DNA of 34,393 nt from an uncultured Acidobacteriaceae bacterium (GCA_937879855.1 CALFMO010000021.1:1-34393), one strand, 5' to 3'; shown: positions 1-9,004, numbered from the stretch's first letter. The notes: generated from the letters alone by a model not told the origin. Translations and numbers: made by a program.

Positions 1-4
1 CTCA

Positions 5-49
5 GGGGGCCAATTTAGATGATCGTTGGGGGGCCAAATTAGAGTATCG
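5..49. repeat. Two tandem 21-bp G5CC repeats, possible IS end
   Basis: Two imperfect direct copies (5-25 and 29-49, 18 of 21 identical, 24-bp period) each start with five G and CCAA and end in ATCG. Multiple short direct repeats near the tip are typical of IS21-family ends, so this may be the last bases of an element lying to the left of the window. No transposase is visible here, so the assignment is inference. Confidence 0.35.
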
Positions 50-68
50 AAATCAAGAGTCTACCCCC

Positions 69-82
69 CCGTATTAATACGG
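69..82. repeat. 14-bp perfect palindrome CCGTATTAATACGG
   Basis: The sequence CCGTATTAATACGG is its own reverse complement. It lies directly to the right of the IS-like repeats and left of the small basic protein gene. It could be an operator, a short terminator stem or an insertion target; nothing decides between these. Confidence 0.4.
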
Positions 83-225
83 TGGGAGGCTAACAGAAAA
101 CGAAGGCCGCGTCAGGATCCCTTTTTTCCGGAAAACCGATAGATTCGATTAGGTTGCGCCGAAGTTGTTTCAATACCGTTGCTCGGATTGGTAAACTAAG
201 ACGATCGGTTTGGCTGTTCAGAAGA

Positions 226-372
226 TTGGCAAGAAAGAAGAGTCCCGCCGCCGTGACACTTGGGCGGAAAGGCGGGAGGGCGACACACAAGAAGTACGGT
301 TCCAAACACTACAGCAAGTTGTCGAGTCAGCGTAAGAACCGGCGTGGTGGGCGTCCTCCCAAGTCCAAGTAA
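226..372 (+). CDS. Small basic KGG-type protein (hypothetical)
   Basis: A 48-residue, strongly basic product. It carries the run LGRKGG followed by Arg/Lys-rich sequence and ends in RRGGRPPKSK. Similar short proteins with a [L/A]GRKGG core occur in Acidobacteria and other soil bacteria, with no known function; nucleic-acid binding is a guess from charge. The frame is open further upstream (from about 154), but the segment before 226 does not look like this family. I chose the TTG at 226, which gives the usual short Ala-Arg-Lys start, though its ribosome-binding site is poor. Coding status is moderate at best. Confidence 0.35.
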   Translation: MARKKSPAAVTLGRKGGRATHKKYGSKHYSKLSSQRKNRRGGRPPKSK

Positions 373-489
373 GCCTCGACGAAAACTCATTGACAAACAA
401 CGAGCGCTCGCTGTTAAATCAAGACCGAACTTATGTCTTCTGTTTTTTTCTCTGCGGTGATCACAACTGGCTTGTGCGGGAAGCGCCGG

Positions 490-705
490 CTATCCGACGT
501 CCTTAAACAGCTCAGCAATAGTGATGCCAAGCCCGCGCGCGACCTTATGCAAGCGGGAGAGCGAAATGTCCGATTTGCCACTCTCGATATCGCTCATATA
601 CGACCGGTTCAATCCGCTCCGATGAGCAAATTCTTCCTGGCTCCATCCGCGCTCTTTGCGCAAGCTCCGGATCCGTTTCCCAAGTCTAAGGAGTAGCTGA
701 TGCAC
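490..705 (-). CDS. Small XRE-family transcriptional regulator
   Basis: A 71-residue protein that is almost entirely one Cro/C1-type helix-turn-helix domain: LGKRIRSLRKERGWSQEEFA, then SGLNRSYMSDIESGK, which are helices 1-4 with the usual Gln, Ser and Glu positions. It has no partner or effector domain, like many autoregulated orphan or toxin-antitoxin type regulators, but no toxin gene is next to it. The start is a GTG at 705. A perfect palindrome at 743-754 sits 38 bp upstream and is a good candidate for its own operator. The target genes are unknown. Family assignment is firm. Confidence 0.85.
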   Translation of the reverse strand: MHQLLLRLGKRIRSLRKERGWSQEEFAHRSGLNRSYMSDIESGKSDISLSRLHKVARGLGITIAELFKDVG

Positions 706-742
706 CTGCGAATTTTGGGAGTTGAGCTGTACAATCGTCCAC

Positions 743-754
743 CGTCTATAGACG
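743..754. promoter_or_regulatory. Palindromic operator candidate for XRE regulator
   Basis: CGTCTATAGACG is a perfect 12-bp palindrome 38 bp upstream of the XRE start. Three bases further on a second, related half-site (CGTCGATAG) follows, so the whole block 743-766 looks like a compound operator. The link to the XRE protein is inference from position. Confidence 0.45.
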
Positions 755-766
755 TACCGTCGATAG

Positions 767-1303
767 GCGACAACCGTGAAGGGCTCGGCGTTGTTGGGAG
801 AGAAGTAGAGTGAGCAGGAGGGTACCTACAAGAACGAACAAACTACCTAGTATAAGCCAGATCGTCGGACTGCAAGAGCAATTTTGATAAACGTCGGAAA
901 ACCGAAAATTCTCTTGCTTTCAAGGCTGCTGGTGAATAAAGTTTCGCCAATAACAACCTCGTTTCGCAAGAGGTTGCCCAGCCGTAAGCTTGTTCTAGAC
1001 AGTTTGCCGTGACGAGACGCAATGATGTCGGATACTGAGAATTCGTGTTCTGTTTTCGTAACACTAGTCTCCGCGTCCAAAACGTCTGCTTGCCACGGAT
1101 CAATTCTGCAAATCGTTAGCGGTAAGTAGTTGTTTGGACGGATCGGCATTTCGGGAGATTGCGCTCGATCCTCCAACTTTCTGTTCGCTGTTGGCGAGCT
1201 TCCCCCAAAGCTCACCCAAAAGAAGATTTCGGCAGGATGAACCTCGCGCAGCTTTGGGCCGCGCGGGCCTTCGTCACGAGAGTTGCTTGGTTCGGGAGAG
1301 CTT
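767..1303. other. Non-coding stretch before sigma-factor copy
   Basis: About 540 bases with only overlapping, unconvincing frames on both strands. I see no domain, no strong ribosome-binding site attached to a frame, and no repeat. A good Shine-Dalgarno (GGGAGAG) appears only at its right end, in front of the sigma-factor fragment. Confidence 0.5.
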
Positions 1304-1621
1304 ATGTCCTTATCTAATGGCGACCTGGAAGTCCTGCTGTGTTCCCCCTGTCGGCTTCGAGCACTCACCGATGCAGAATTGATGGATGCGTTGCGCTCCG
1401 GTTGCAACGATGCCCTGGCGACCCTCTTCGAAAGACACAGTGCTCTGGTCTTCCAGGCAGCTCGGGGAAGCTCGTGCAGTGATGGCGAAGCGGAGGCAAC
1501 TGTCCGGCGGGTCTTCGGAAGTGTTTTTCAAGCCAAGGACCGGTTCAATTCCGACCGCGACAGCTTCACAACTTGGTTGCTCAAACACGCGGAGCCCGGT
1601 CCGGGAAGACCCCTTACATGA
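1304..1621 (+). pseudogene. Truncated copy of ECF sigma factor (region 2 only)
   Basis: The 105-residue product aligns along nearly all its length with the N-terminal half of the intact sigma factor 60 bp downstream. Shared landmarks in both are RLRALTDA, GCND, LFERHS, DGEAE and FTTWLL. Directly after TTWLL the similarity stops and the frame ends, so sigma region 2 is present and region 4 (DNA-binding, -35 recognition) is absent. An ATG at 1304 with GGGAGAG upstream looks usable. The simplest reading is a tandem duplication whose first copy has decayed. A short expressed region-2 protein that competes for core RNA polymerase or for the anti-sigma factor is possible but unsupported. Confidence 0.7.
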
Positions 1622-1681
1622 GAACTCAATGCACTAAGGCGAATTTTGCTCGTTGAGAACTTGGTTTAGGAGAAAGAGCCG

Positions 1682-2368
1682 ATGGGTGAACTTGATCGCG
1701 ACCTGGCAAGTCTAATTCGCTCCCCCTCCCGGCTTCGAGCACTCACGGATGCAGATCTCATGGAGGCGCTGTGCGCGGGATGTAACGATTCGCTGGCAGT
1801 TCTGTTCGAACGGCACAGCCCTTTAGTGTTCCGGACAGCGCGAGTGATACTGAGGGATGACGGCGAAGCGGAGGAGACCGTTCAGCGGGTTTTCCTTGAT
1901 ATTTTTCGGGCAAAGAGTCAGTTCGATTCCAACCGGGGGACTTTCACCACTTGGCTCCTCCAGTACGCATACCACCGAAGCTTCGACCGACGAGCCCATC
2001 TGCAGGCTAACCACTTTTACGATCTGAGTGAATTCGATGACCTAGCGCCGACCGCGCTGTTCTATGGATCCGGCCGTTTGCTATGCTTGCCTCGGCAGGA
2101 AGTCGTCTGCTTGGTCGAGCAGGCGCTCGCGATACTGGAGCCTCACCAGCGCAAGGTGATCGAGCTCACATACTTCGAAGGTTTGACCGCCGTGGAGATC
2201 GCCGAGAAGACGGGTGATTCTGCGTCGTCGGTTCGTCACAATTTGTATCGAGGATTGAAGAAAGTGCGGGACACCCTGTTGGAAACCAAGAGAGCCAGGG
2301 TGAACGCCGCTTCCGAGCGCAAAACAAGCGCAAAGGGGATGCTGGTTGAACACCCACGAACATTATGA
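1682..2368 (+). CDS. ECF-type RNA polymerase sigma factor
   Basis: A 228-residue sigma-70 family factor. Region 2 covers about residues 25-100 (LFERHSPLVFRTAR, ETVQRVFLDIFRA, TWLLQYAYHRSFDRR) and region 4 about 140-200 (LEPHQRKVIELTYFEGLTAVEIAEKTG, then SVRHNLYRGLKKVRD). It directs core RNA polymerase to a specific promoter set in the cytosol. The ATG at 1682 has AGGAG nine bases upstream. Its end overlaps the start of the anti-sigma gene by 23 bases, the usual arrangement for a translationally coupled sigma/anti-sigma pair. A likely target is the receptor and propeller genes just downstream, which is inference. The target promoter sequence is not recognisable to me here. Confidence 0.9.
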   Translation: MGELDRDLASLIRSPSRLRALTDADLMEALCAGCNDSLAVLFERHSPLVFRTARVILRDDGEAEETVQRVFLDIFRAKSQFDSNRGTFTTWLLQYAYHRSFDRRAHLQANHFYDLSEFDDLAPTALFYGSGRLLCLPRQEVVCLVEQALAILEPHQRKVIELTYFEGLTAVEIAEKTGDSASSVRHNLYRGLKKVRDTLLETKRARVNAASERKTSAKGMLVEHPRTL

Positions 2369-3557
2369 GGAGCTCTGCGCTGTAGCGGCCAGTGGGCAGG
2401 CGTCGGAGGCTGAACTGGCGGATCTCAAAGCTCATCTCGATACGTGCCTGAGTTGCCGCAGTTTGGCGTACGACTTCACAGAAATCGGCGCTCAGGGGCT
2501 TTCCGCGCTCGCGGCGGAGAGGCAAACGGGCAAAATCCCTTCAGGAATGACCTCGAGATTTGTTGCACGAGCGCGGTCCGAAAGAATAGAAATTAGCCGG
2601 GAAACCGCCTCAAAATTGCCGAAACGGAATGGGTTTGCTGTTTTTGCCCCAATCGCTGCCGTGGCCGCGACAGCTGTGATCGTGATTTTCCTGATGTTGG
2701 GGAGGTGGAAGCCTTCTTTGTCCGTTGCGTCCTATAGCCCTACCCATGAGGTTCCCGTCGCTGTTGCGGCTCCCCGCTCCCGAGCTGCCCAACCTCCAGA
2801 TGCTCACCTGCAGCAGCAGCTTGCCTCAGCCCGGGCTGAATTGAACATCTTGGATGCCAAGATCAAAGCGCAGACCGGCGAGCTCGCGTCAGCGAACGAG
2901 GACAAGGATGCTCTGAATTCCCACCTTGCCGAGGCTGAACAGGAGAGTGTTGTCCTTGGCTCGGAAAAAGCCAAACAAGAGGCTCGCATCGCTCAGCTTG
3001 AGGCAGAACTGGAAAAATCGGCGTCGGAAAAGAAAGCGGGCGACGTTGCGCTGGCGGTGAAAGAAATCGAGCTTCATGACCTTCGAAAACAAGTTGCAGA
3101 TCAAACAGAGGCGTTGAGCCAGCAACAGGAGGTCGCGCCGAAAGCAGGAGACGTCCGAGAACTGGTAGTCGCCCGAAATCTTCACATTATCGACGTCCAC
3201 GACCGCGATGGCGATGGCAAGACCCAGCGCGCGTTTGGCCGTATTTTCTACACCGAAGGGAAGTCCCTCATCTTTTATGCATATGATCTTGCCGATCCGC
3301 GAAAAGTAGATGCAAAGGTATCGTTCCACGTTTGGGGCGAACGCCTCGGGGCTGAGAAGCCGATCCAAAGCCTGGGAATCTTCCAGAACGATGATGTGAG
3401 TGACGGACGCTGGGTGCTGACCTTCGACGATCCCCACATTTTGACGCAAATCAACTCGGTCTTTGTAACCGTTGAATCCTCAAGAAAGAACGTGAGGGAG
3501 CCTGGCGGACGGAGAATATTGTTTGCATTTCTAGGCGACAAACCTAACCATCCATAA
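2346..3557 (+). CDS. Membrane anti-sigma factor with zinc-finger and coiled coil
   Basis: A 403-residue protein. Residues 1-50 form an anti-sigma zinc-binding (zf-HC2/ZAS) domain with the motif H-x3-C-x2-C (HLDTCLSC). One membrane helix follows at about 97-120. A long Glu/Ala/Gln-rich coiled coil spans about 155-265, and a C-terminal periplasmic domain of about 130 residues contains VHDRDGDGK and resembles the RskA-like anti-sigma region. It should hold the ECF factor at the membrane until a signal reaches the outer domain. The start is a TTG at 2346 with AAGGGG upstream and no in-frame ATG nearby. The unusually long coiled coil suggests a partner in the envelope. The role follows from the family; the signal is unknown. 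Confidence 0.85.
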   Translation: MNTHEHYEELCAVAASGQASEAELADLKAHLDTCLSCRSLAYDFTEIGAQGLSALAAERQTGKIPSGMTSRFVARARSERIEISRETASKLPKRNGFAVFAPIAAVAATAVIVIFLMLGRWKPSLSVASYSPTHEVPVAVAAPRSRAAQPPDAHLQQQLASARAELNILDAKIKAQTGELASANEDKDALNSHLAEAEQESVVLGSEKAKQEARIAQLEAELEKSASEKKAGDVALAVKEIELHDLRKQVADQTEALSQQQEVAPKAGDVRELVVARNLHIIDVHDRDGDGKTQRAFGRIFYTEGKSLIFYAYDLADPRKVDAKVSFHVWGERLGAEKPIQSLGIFQNDDVSDGRWVLTFDDPHILTQINSVFVTVESSRKNVREPGGRRILFAFLGDKPNHP

Positions 3558-3690
3558 GCCTCTTTTTTTCTCCCTCCGACCCTCCTTGATCCAGTCACCA
3601 ACTCAGCGTTCTCGATAGTCACCGCCATGGACATTTCTCATGGGCAAAAGCCTGCGATCGCCACGCATACCTTCATGGAGGAAAAGAACC

Positions 3691-4926
3691 GTGCTCCGTC
3701 TCTCCTGCAGGGTTGTTGGACATCCTTGCTTTCTATTGTTGCTAGTCTTATTTGCTGCGAACTTCACCTTCGCGCAACTCGAAACTGCGACCATCTCTGG
3801 GCAGGTCGTGGACCCATCCGGACTGCGCATAACAGGTGCCCGGGTTAGGCTGGTCGACATCGATCGCTATACCACCACCGGGACTGCTACCAACTCGTCT
3901 GGACTGTATACGTTCCCCGGCGTCCGGCCGGGGCGCTACCGAATGGAGGTAACCGCGGGAGGCTTCAAAGTCGTCAATGTCACCGGTCTGACAGTAAATA
4001 CGCAGGACCATCTTGAGCAGAACTTCAAATTAGCTGTCGGCTCTATTTCTGAGTCGGTGACGGTCGAGGGAGGTGCGCCGGTGGTTGATACCGAATCGTC
4101 TGCTGTGAGCACGGTCGTTGATCGTCAGTTTGCAGAGAATCTGCCGATGAATGGCAGGAGCTTTCAGACGCTGATTGATCTCACGCCTGGCGTTGTTACC
4201 GTCCCGAGCAACTCTCAAGACAGCGGACAATTCAGCGTAAATGGGCAACGCGCAAGCTCCAATTACTGGATGGTAGACGGAGTCAGCGCCAATATCGGGA
4301 TCGGCGTCGGTGCCAGTGCCAGCCCGGGGAACGGAATGGGTGGAACGATTGGTTCATTTAGCACGTCTGGAGGAACCAATAGCTTGGTGTCCGTTGATGC
4401 CATGCAAGAATTCCGAATACAGACCTCCACCTACGCGCCTGAATTTGGTCGCACGCCAGGAGGACAGGTTTCGATCGTGACGCGCTCCGGGACGAATCAG
4501 TTTCACGGCACGCTCTTCGACTATTTGCGCAATGATGCTCTCGACGCGAGCGATTGGTTCAACGGTTTCACCAATAGCCCTCCACTCCAGAAAGCAAAGG
4601 AGCGACAGAATGACTTCGGGGGGACATTCAGCGGCCCAATATTCAAGGACCGAAGCTTCTTCTTCTTCTCGTACGAAGGTCTGCGCCTACGGCTACCGGT
4701 GACTACACTCACAACTGTCCCCTGCGATGCTACTTGCACTGTTTACGGGAATGCGCGCACTGGCGCAAGCCGGACCGCTTCAACCATATTTCAATGCGTT
4801 TCCGCTGCCGAATGGACCAGAAGTCTTTCTGGTTTGCGATCCGGCCAACGATCCAACGTGTCCACCCTCGGATCAGAAGCCAACCGGAACGGCGCAATTC
4901 AACAAAAGCTATTCCAATCCCTCTAG
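3691..4926 (+). CDS. TonB-dependent receptor-like protein, N-terminal part (frameshifted)
   Basis: N-terminal 411 residues of an outer-membrane receptor of the acidobacterial carboxypeptidase-regulatory type. The GTG at 3691 follows GGAGG and gives a clear signal peptide (FLLLLVLFAANFTFAQ, cut after FAQ); the frame is also open back to an ATG at 3640. Residues about 30-110 are a CarboxypepD-regulatory beta sandwich (TISGQVVDPSGL...). About 130-300 are the plug domain (NLPMNGRSFQTLIDLTPGV, SVNGQRASSNYWMVDG, GGQVSIVTRSGTNQFHG). The sequence stays family-like up to LTTVP near 4720 and then turns into unrelated residues before the stop. A C run at 4719-4722 marks the frameshift; the remainder is in the next frame. 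Confidence 0.85.
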   Translation: MLRLSCRVVGHPCFLLLLVLFAANFTFAQLETATISGQVVDPSGLRITGARVRLVDIDRYTTTGTATNSSGLYTFPGVRPGRYRMEVTAGGFKVVNVTGLTVNTQDHLEQNFKLAVGSISESVTVEGGAPVVDTESSAVSTVVDRQFAENLPMNGRSFQTLIDLTPGVVTVPSNSQDSGQFSVNGQRASSNYWMVDGVSANIGIGVGASASPGNGMGGTIGSFSTSGGTNSLVSVDAMQEFRIQTSTYAPEFGRTPGGQVSIVTRSGTNQFHGTLFDYLRNDALDASDWFNGFTNSPPLQKAKERQNDFGGTFSGPIFKDRSFFFFSYEGLRLRLPVTTLTTVPCDATCTVYGNARTGASRTASTIFQCVSAAEWTRSLSGLRSGQRSNVSTLGSEANRNGAIQQKLFQSL

Positions 4927-7000
4927 TCTCGATGCATACAGTCTTAGAATTGACCACAAGCTTACCGACGGACTCGGCCTTTTCGCGCGATACAACTACT
5001 CGCCCTCGGAAATTGCTCAGCGGGGCGGCGCAGGATTTTACCCATTGAGCGTCGTGCAACGAAGCCGCATCACGACCGAGACGGGAACGGTCGGAACTAC
5101 ATGGTTGATTGCTCCTACAGTGGCGAATGAAGCGCGGTTCAACTACAGTCGAGTGAACGCTTCTGGCACTTGGCGCCTGGACAACTTTGGCGGGGCTGTC
5201 CCCCTCCCGTCGCTGCCCCTTCCTGATTCGGTTACGGCTCAGAATGCCGCTTTTACTTTTAGCATTTTGTCATTAAATAACGGGTCTTCGCTACAGGTTG
5301 GCAAGCAAGCAGAGAATGTACAACGGCAAATCAATGTAGTCGACAATCTATCTGTCCAGAAAGGTTCCCATAGCTTCAAACTTGGAATCGATTATCGGCG
5401 CCTCACACCGCGGACCGCACCTGCGAACTACTCTCAGCTTGTCTTCTTCCTAGACATTCCGTCTGCGCAAATTGGAAGCACCCCGGAGTTTGGCGCGATA
5501 GCTTCGGCTGCCCCCGTAACAGTATTGTTTCGGAACCTTGGAGTTTTCTCCCAAGACACGTGGCACGTGGTGCCGCGGTTGACGATAACCTATGGTCTTC
5601 GGTGGGATGTTGACTTCGCTCCCTCCTCATTGGACGGCCCCAGCATCCCGTCACTCACGGGTTATAACCTTGGCGACTTCTCCACACTCGCTGTAGCATC
5701 TGCAGGAACTCCGCCCTTTAAGACCCAATACACAAATGTCGCACCTCGACTTGGCTTAGCTTTTGAAGTTTTTCAGAAACAGAACTGGCAAACGGTATTT
5801 CGCGGCGGATTCGGGGTGTTTTACGATCTGGTCAGTTCGGAGACTGGAACAGCAATTGGCTTGGGAGACCCGCCCTTTGGGACGTTTACCCCACTTAGCG
5901 GCTCTTTCCCCTATGCACCATCGCAAATATCGCCCACCCCCATTCCCCCCGCGACGATTGCGAGCATCGCCGCATTTAATCCCAAGTTGCGGCTACCTTA
6001 CACTCTTGAGTGGAATATCGCGTGGGAACAAGGTATTGGCAGGGAACAAAGCATATCCGCTTCGTACATCGGTGCGTCGGGCCGAAGACTCCTTCAAGCA
6101 ACAGATATCCAGATGCCGCCGACCAACCCTGCGGTCAACGGGATCTTCGTCGATAATACAGCGATCTCTAACTACAACGCGCTCCAGCTGCAGTTTCAAA
6201 GGCGTCTGTCGCGCGGTCTCCAAGGGCTCGCTTCTTATTCGTGGTCACATTCCATTGATACTGGCTCCGCTGGTTCAACTGCCCTTATTTCCAATATCGG
6301 CATACCTGGCAACAACCGGGATGCGAACCGCGGTCCTTCCGATTTCGACATCCGTAGCGCATTTTCGCTCGGTGTTACGTACAAGGCACCAGCTCCCAGG
6401 TCCAACGCCTTCGCAAACGCTATCCTTGAGGACTGGTCTGTCCAGAGTATAGTTCAGGCCCATACTGCCCCGCCAGTCGACATTTCTGACTCGCATTTTT
6501 TTCTTCCGAATGGTGGCATTTTTGCAGATGTTCGACCGGATCTAGTTCCTAGACAACCCATCTATCTATTCGGATCACAATGTCTTTCAGAGTTTGGATC
6601 CTTATGCCCAGGTGGGAAGGGATTGAATTCGGCAGCATTCACGGATCCTCCCACTGATCCCGTTACGGGCAATCCGGTTCGACAAGGAAACGTTCCGAGA
6701 AACTTCGCGAGAGGTTTCGGCGCCGCCCAATGGGATTTTGCGATTCACCGGAGCTTCCCCATTCGCGAATCGTTCAGGTTGGAGTTCCGCACAGAAATGT
6801 TCAATGTGCTAAATCATCCCAATTTTGGACAGCCTAACGGGCAATTCGGAACAGGCAGCTTTGGGCTGTCTCACGCGACACTTGGGCAGTACCTTAACGG
6901 AGGAGGGAGCGGATCAAATGCCGGCGGCGGCGCTTTCAGCGCCCTTTATCAGACGGGAGGTCCTCGTTCCCTTCAATTCGCATTGGTACTCCGGTTTTGA
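4727..7000 (+). CDS. TonB-dependent receptor-like protein, C-terminal barrel (frameshifted)
   Basis: The barrel-forming remainder of the receptor begun at 3691, in the +1 frame. From PYFNAFPLPNG onward it matches the usual acidobacterial receptor barrel: LDAYSLRIDHKLTDGLGLFARYNYSPS, repeated amphipathic strands, and a C-terminus ending in aromatic Phe (LVLRF) as expected for BAM-recognised outer-membrane barrels. Removing one base of the 4719-4722 C run joins both parts into a 1102-residue protein of normal family length. The ATG at 4727 is therefore not a real start. The substrate is unknown; the family takes up oligosaccharides or peptides. With the frameshift the protein would be non-functional unless the lesion is an assembly error or is bypassed. 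Confidence 0.85.
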   Translation: MLLALFTGMRALAQAGPLQPYFNAFPLPNGPEVFLVCDPANDPTCPPSDQKPTGTAQFNKSYSNPSSLDAYSLRIDHKLTDGLGLFARYNYSPSEIAQRGGAGFYPLSVVQRSRITTETGTVGTTWLIAPTVANEARFNYSRVNASGTWRLDNFGGAVPLPSLPLPDSVTAQNAAFTFSILSLNNGSSLQVGKQAENVQRQINVVDNLSVQKGSHSFKLGIDYRRLTPRTAPANYSQLVFFLDIPSAQIGSTPEFGAIASAAPVTVLFRNLGVFSQDTWHVVPRLTITYGLRWDVDFAPSSLDGPSIPSLTGYNLGDFSTLAVASAGTPPFKTQYTNVAPRLGLAFEVFQKQNWQTVFRGGFGVFYDLVSSETGTAIGLGDPPFGTFTPLSGSFPYAPSQISPTPIPPATIASIAAFNPKLRLPYTLEWNIAWEQGIGREQSISASYIGASGRRLLQATDIQMPPTNPAVNGIFVDNTAISNYNALQLQFQRRLSRGLQGLASYSWSHSIDTGSAGSTALISNIGIPGNNRDANRGPSDFDIRSAFSLGVTYKAPAPRSNAFANAILEDWSVQSIVQAHTAPPVDISDSHFFLPNGGIFADVRPDLVPRQPIYLFGSQCLSEFGSLCPGGKGLNSAAFTDPPTDPVTGNPVRQGNVPRNFARGFGAAQWDFAIHRSFPIRESFRLEFRTEMFNVLNHPNFGQPNGQFGTGSFGLSHATLGQYLNGGGSGSNAGGGAFSALYQTGGPRSLQFALVLRF

Positions 7001-7144
7001 TACTGAAGGCGACCTACAGAAAGGCGGACCGTCATTTCGTATGGATGACGCTTAGTTTCGGCTTCAGCTCTTTTCACGAATCAACTGTGACAGACACGCA
7101 CATGAAGATTTCGGTGAGCCAGATATCGAGCGGAAGCTGGCTTT

Positions 7145-9004
7145 ATGCTCGCTGTTCTTGCTTGCCTCGTTCCATGTGTTTGCCCTTGGGCACAAACAGT
7201 TCGAGCAGGACATCCCGTCCCCGTTAATCCTCCTGCCAGCGGATGGCATAATTGGATCATTATTGGCGCAGACCCGAATGACCCGGCTCACCTCATCATC
7301 TGTGGCGACAAGTGGTCGCCCCAGTACAACGCTCTTTCTGGTTTCCTCTACGTCTCTTTCGATGCGGGTAAGAGCTGGCAGCTTAAGGTGACCGACAAGT
7401 CTTCCCAATGGGTGAGCGAAGAATCATGCGTTTTTGGTTCAGAGGGGCATGTGTATTTTGTTGCTGACGCTTCCAAAGTAATAGACGGTCTCACTTATCA
7501 TTCACTCGGGAAAACACGAATATATCGATCGGATGATGCGGGCCGAAACTGGGAACCCCCTACGGTCTGGCACGTCTGGACGGACCATAACGCCATACTC
7601 GTGGACGAAGGTAAAGGCCGCCAAGGCAACCTCTTCATCTTTTACAACAACCTGAGCCCGCATCCGAAAAAGGATTCTCAACATAGCGTCGTACGAGTCT
7701 TTCAACTTCCTTCAGATGCGGAACAGAAAGACCTCGGTGATTTGCGACGCGTAACAATGATTGGTTTATTTGGGAAGTTCCCTGTTAGCGCCAAGATGCT
7801 CACGAATGGAACAATGATAGCTCTGTTCGGTATGGCGGGCGACTTCGGAGTCCCGAGTTCCATTCAAGTGCTGACAATGCAGACTGGGGCTGATGCTCCT
7901 TCACCCTTGGTGAACGTGATGGGTGCAGTGCCGTCTCCGCGGTGCCTCTCATACCCTGCAATCGATGTCGACAACGGCGAAGGGCCGTATCACGGTCGCA
8001 TATATGTAATGGGCGTGGACGCCAGTTCTGGGGGTTGTCGCATTGTCGTCTCACATTCATCTGATAATGGACAGACATGGTCTCCTCGTGTGCCAATCAG
8101 CCTCTCTGGCTTTGATGTGGACGGCGACATAACATTCACGATGGGCGTAAACAAAAACGGTGTCATCGGTTTAGCGTGGAGCAGCGGAAACAATTGCTGG
8201 CGCTTTTCGGCTTCCACTGACGGTGGCCAGTCGTTCCTACCGAGTATTCCAATATCAGACTGTACGTCCCTACCTTCGGGAAGTTGGAATTCCTTTAACT
8301 ATTACATGCAGGCGTATGCTGCGGATGACCGAGAAGGGGAGATGGCACTACATTCTTCAACGCCTGCTTTTACTTTAAGAGTGAGCACCGGACATGTTTG
8401 GAGAACGTCAATGGCTGTAAGTTCGAACGGAATATTTTATCCTGCTTGGATGACGGATGGTGAGGGTGGAGGTCAGATCTGGACTACCTCAGTGGTGGTA
8501 GGCCAAGATCTGCCGACCTATTCTTTGCCTCCCCTTTCCAGTTTGGAAGATGTGTCGTCCGGAGTAACGTTCGATTGCACGAACGGCCATTACGATGAGC
8601 TGACGCACCTGATATCTGTCGATGTCGCTGTCACCAATAGGGCCCATTCACGCGCAACCGTCACGCGACCCTTACTGATGCAAGTTGTCGATCTACACTC
8701 TGACTTCGGAGTTGTCGAGGCGGAGAATGCGGATAACGGAGGCCAGAATACCGGAGCCGTTTGGGATCTCAGCAACCTATTACCCGCAGATGGCCTGGCT
8801 CCTGGCGCCACGACTTTTGAGCGGCGACGCATGTTGTTTCGTGTCCAACGCACAGGCATACCTGTTGGCCGCGAAAGCGATTTATTGATTGTGAAAGCTG
8901 CAATGTTCGGCAACCTGCTAGTCAGAGGGCATAAGGCCGATTTAGAGAAGGCGCCTGACTCGGCTCGTAACCGGCAGAGTGTGAGGCATTACAAACCAAA
9001 ATAA
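7145..9004 (+). CDS. Secreted sialidase-fold (Asp-box) beta-propeller protein
   Basis: A 619-residue protein with an N-terminal hydrophobic stretch (LAVLACLVPCVCPWA) that fits a signal peptide. At least four Asp-box motifs (S-x-D-x-G-x-[TS]-[WF]) lie near residues 71, 129, 306 and 357: SFDAGKSW, SDDAGRNW, SSDNGQTW and STDGGQSF. These mark the BNR/sialidase-type six- or seven-bladed propeller. The last 150 residues look like a separate beta-sandwich domain. I cannot identify the Arg triad of true sialidases, so glycoside hydrolysis is not claimed; carbohydrate or protein binding is equally possible. It lies 144 bases after the receptor on the same strand, so it may share regulation. A weak GGAAG precedes the ATG, and the signal peptide lacks a basic start, so the true start is uncertain. 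Confidence 0.7.
   Translation: MLAVLACLVPCVCPWAQTVRAGHPVPVNPPASGWHNWIIIGADPNDPAHLIICGDKWSPQYNALSGFLYVSFDAGKSWQLKVTDKSSQWVSEESCVFGSEGHVYFVADASKVIDGLTYHSLGKTRIYRSDDAGRNWEPPTVWHVWTDHNAILVDEGKGRQGNLFIFYNNLSPHPKKDSQHSVVRVFQLPSDAEQKDLGDLRRVTMIGLFGKFPVSAKMLTNGTMIALFGMAGDFGVPSSIQVLTMQTGADAPSPLVNVMGAVPSPRCLSYPAIDVDNGEGPYHGRIYVMGVDASSGGCRIVVSHSSDNGQTWSPRVPISLSGFDVDGDITFTMGVNKNGVIGLAWSSGNNCWRFSASTDGGQSFLPSIPISDCTSLPSGSWNSFNYYMQAYAADDREGEMALHSSTPAFTLRVSTGHVWRTSMAVSSNGIFYPAWMTDGEGGGQIWTTSVVVGQDLPTYSLPPLSSLEDVSSGVTFDCTNGHYDELTHLISVDVAVTNRAHSRATVTRPLLMQVVDLHSDFGVVEAENADNGGQNTGAVWDLSNLLPADGLAPGATTFERRRMLFRVQRTGIPVGRESDLLIVKAAMFGNLLVRGHKADLEKAPDSARNRQSVRHYKPK

Noticed and set aside
847..1407. 186-codon minus-strand frame
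   Set aside because: Overlaps the sigma-factor copy on the other strand, has no ribosome-binding site and no recognisable domain; Ser/Arg-rich composition typical of a shadow frame.
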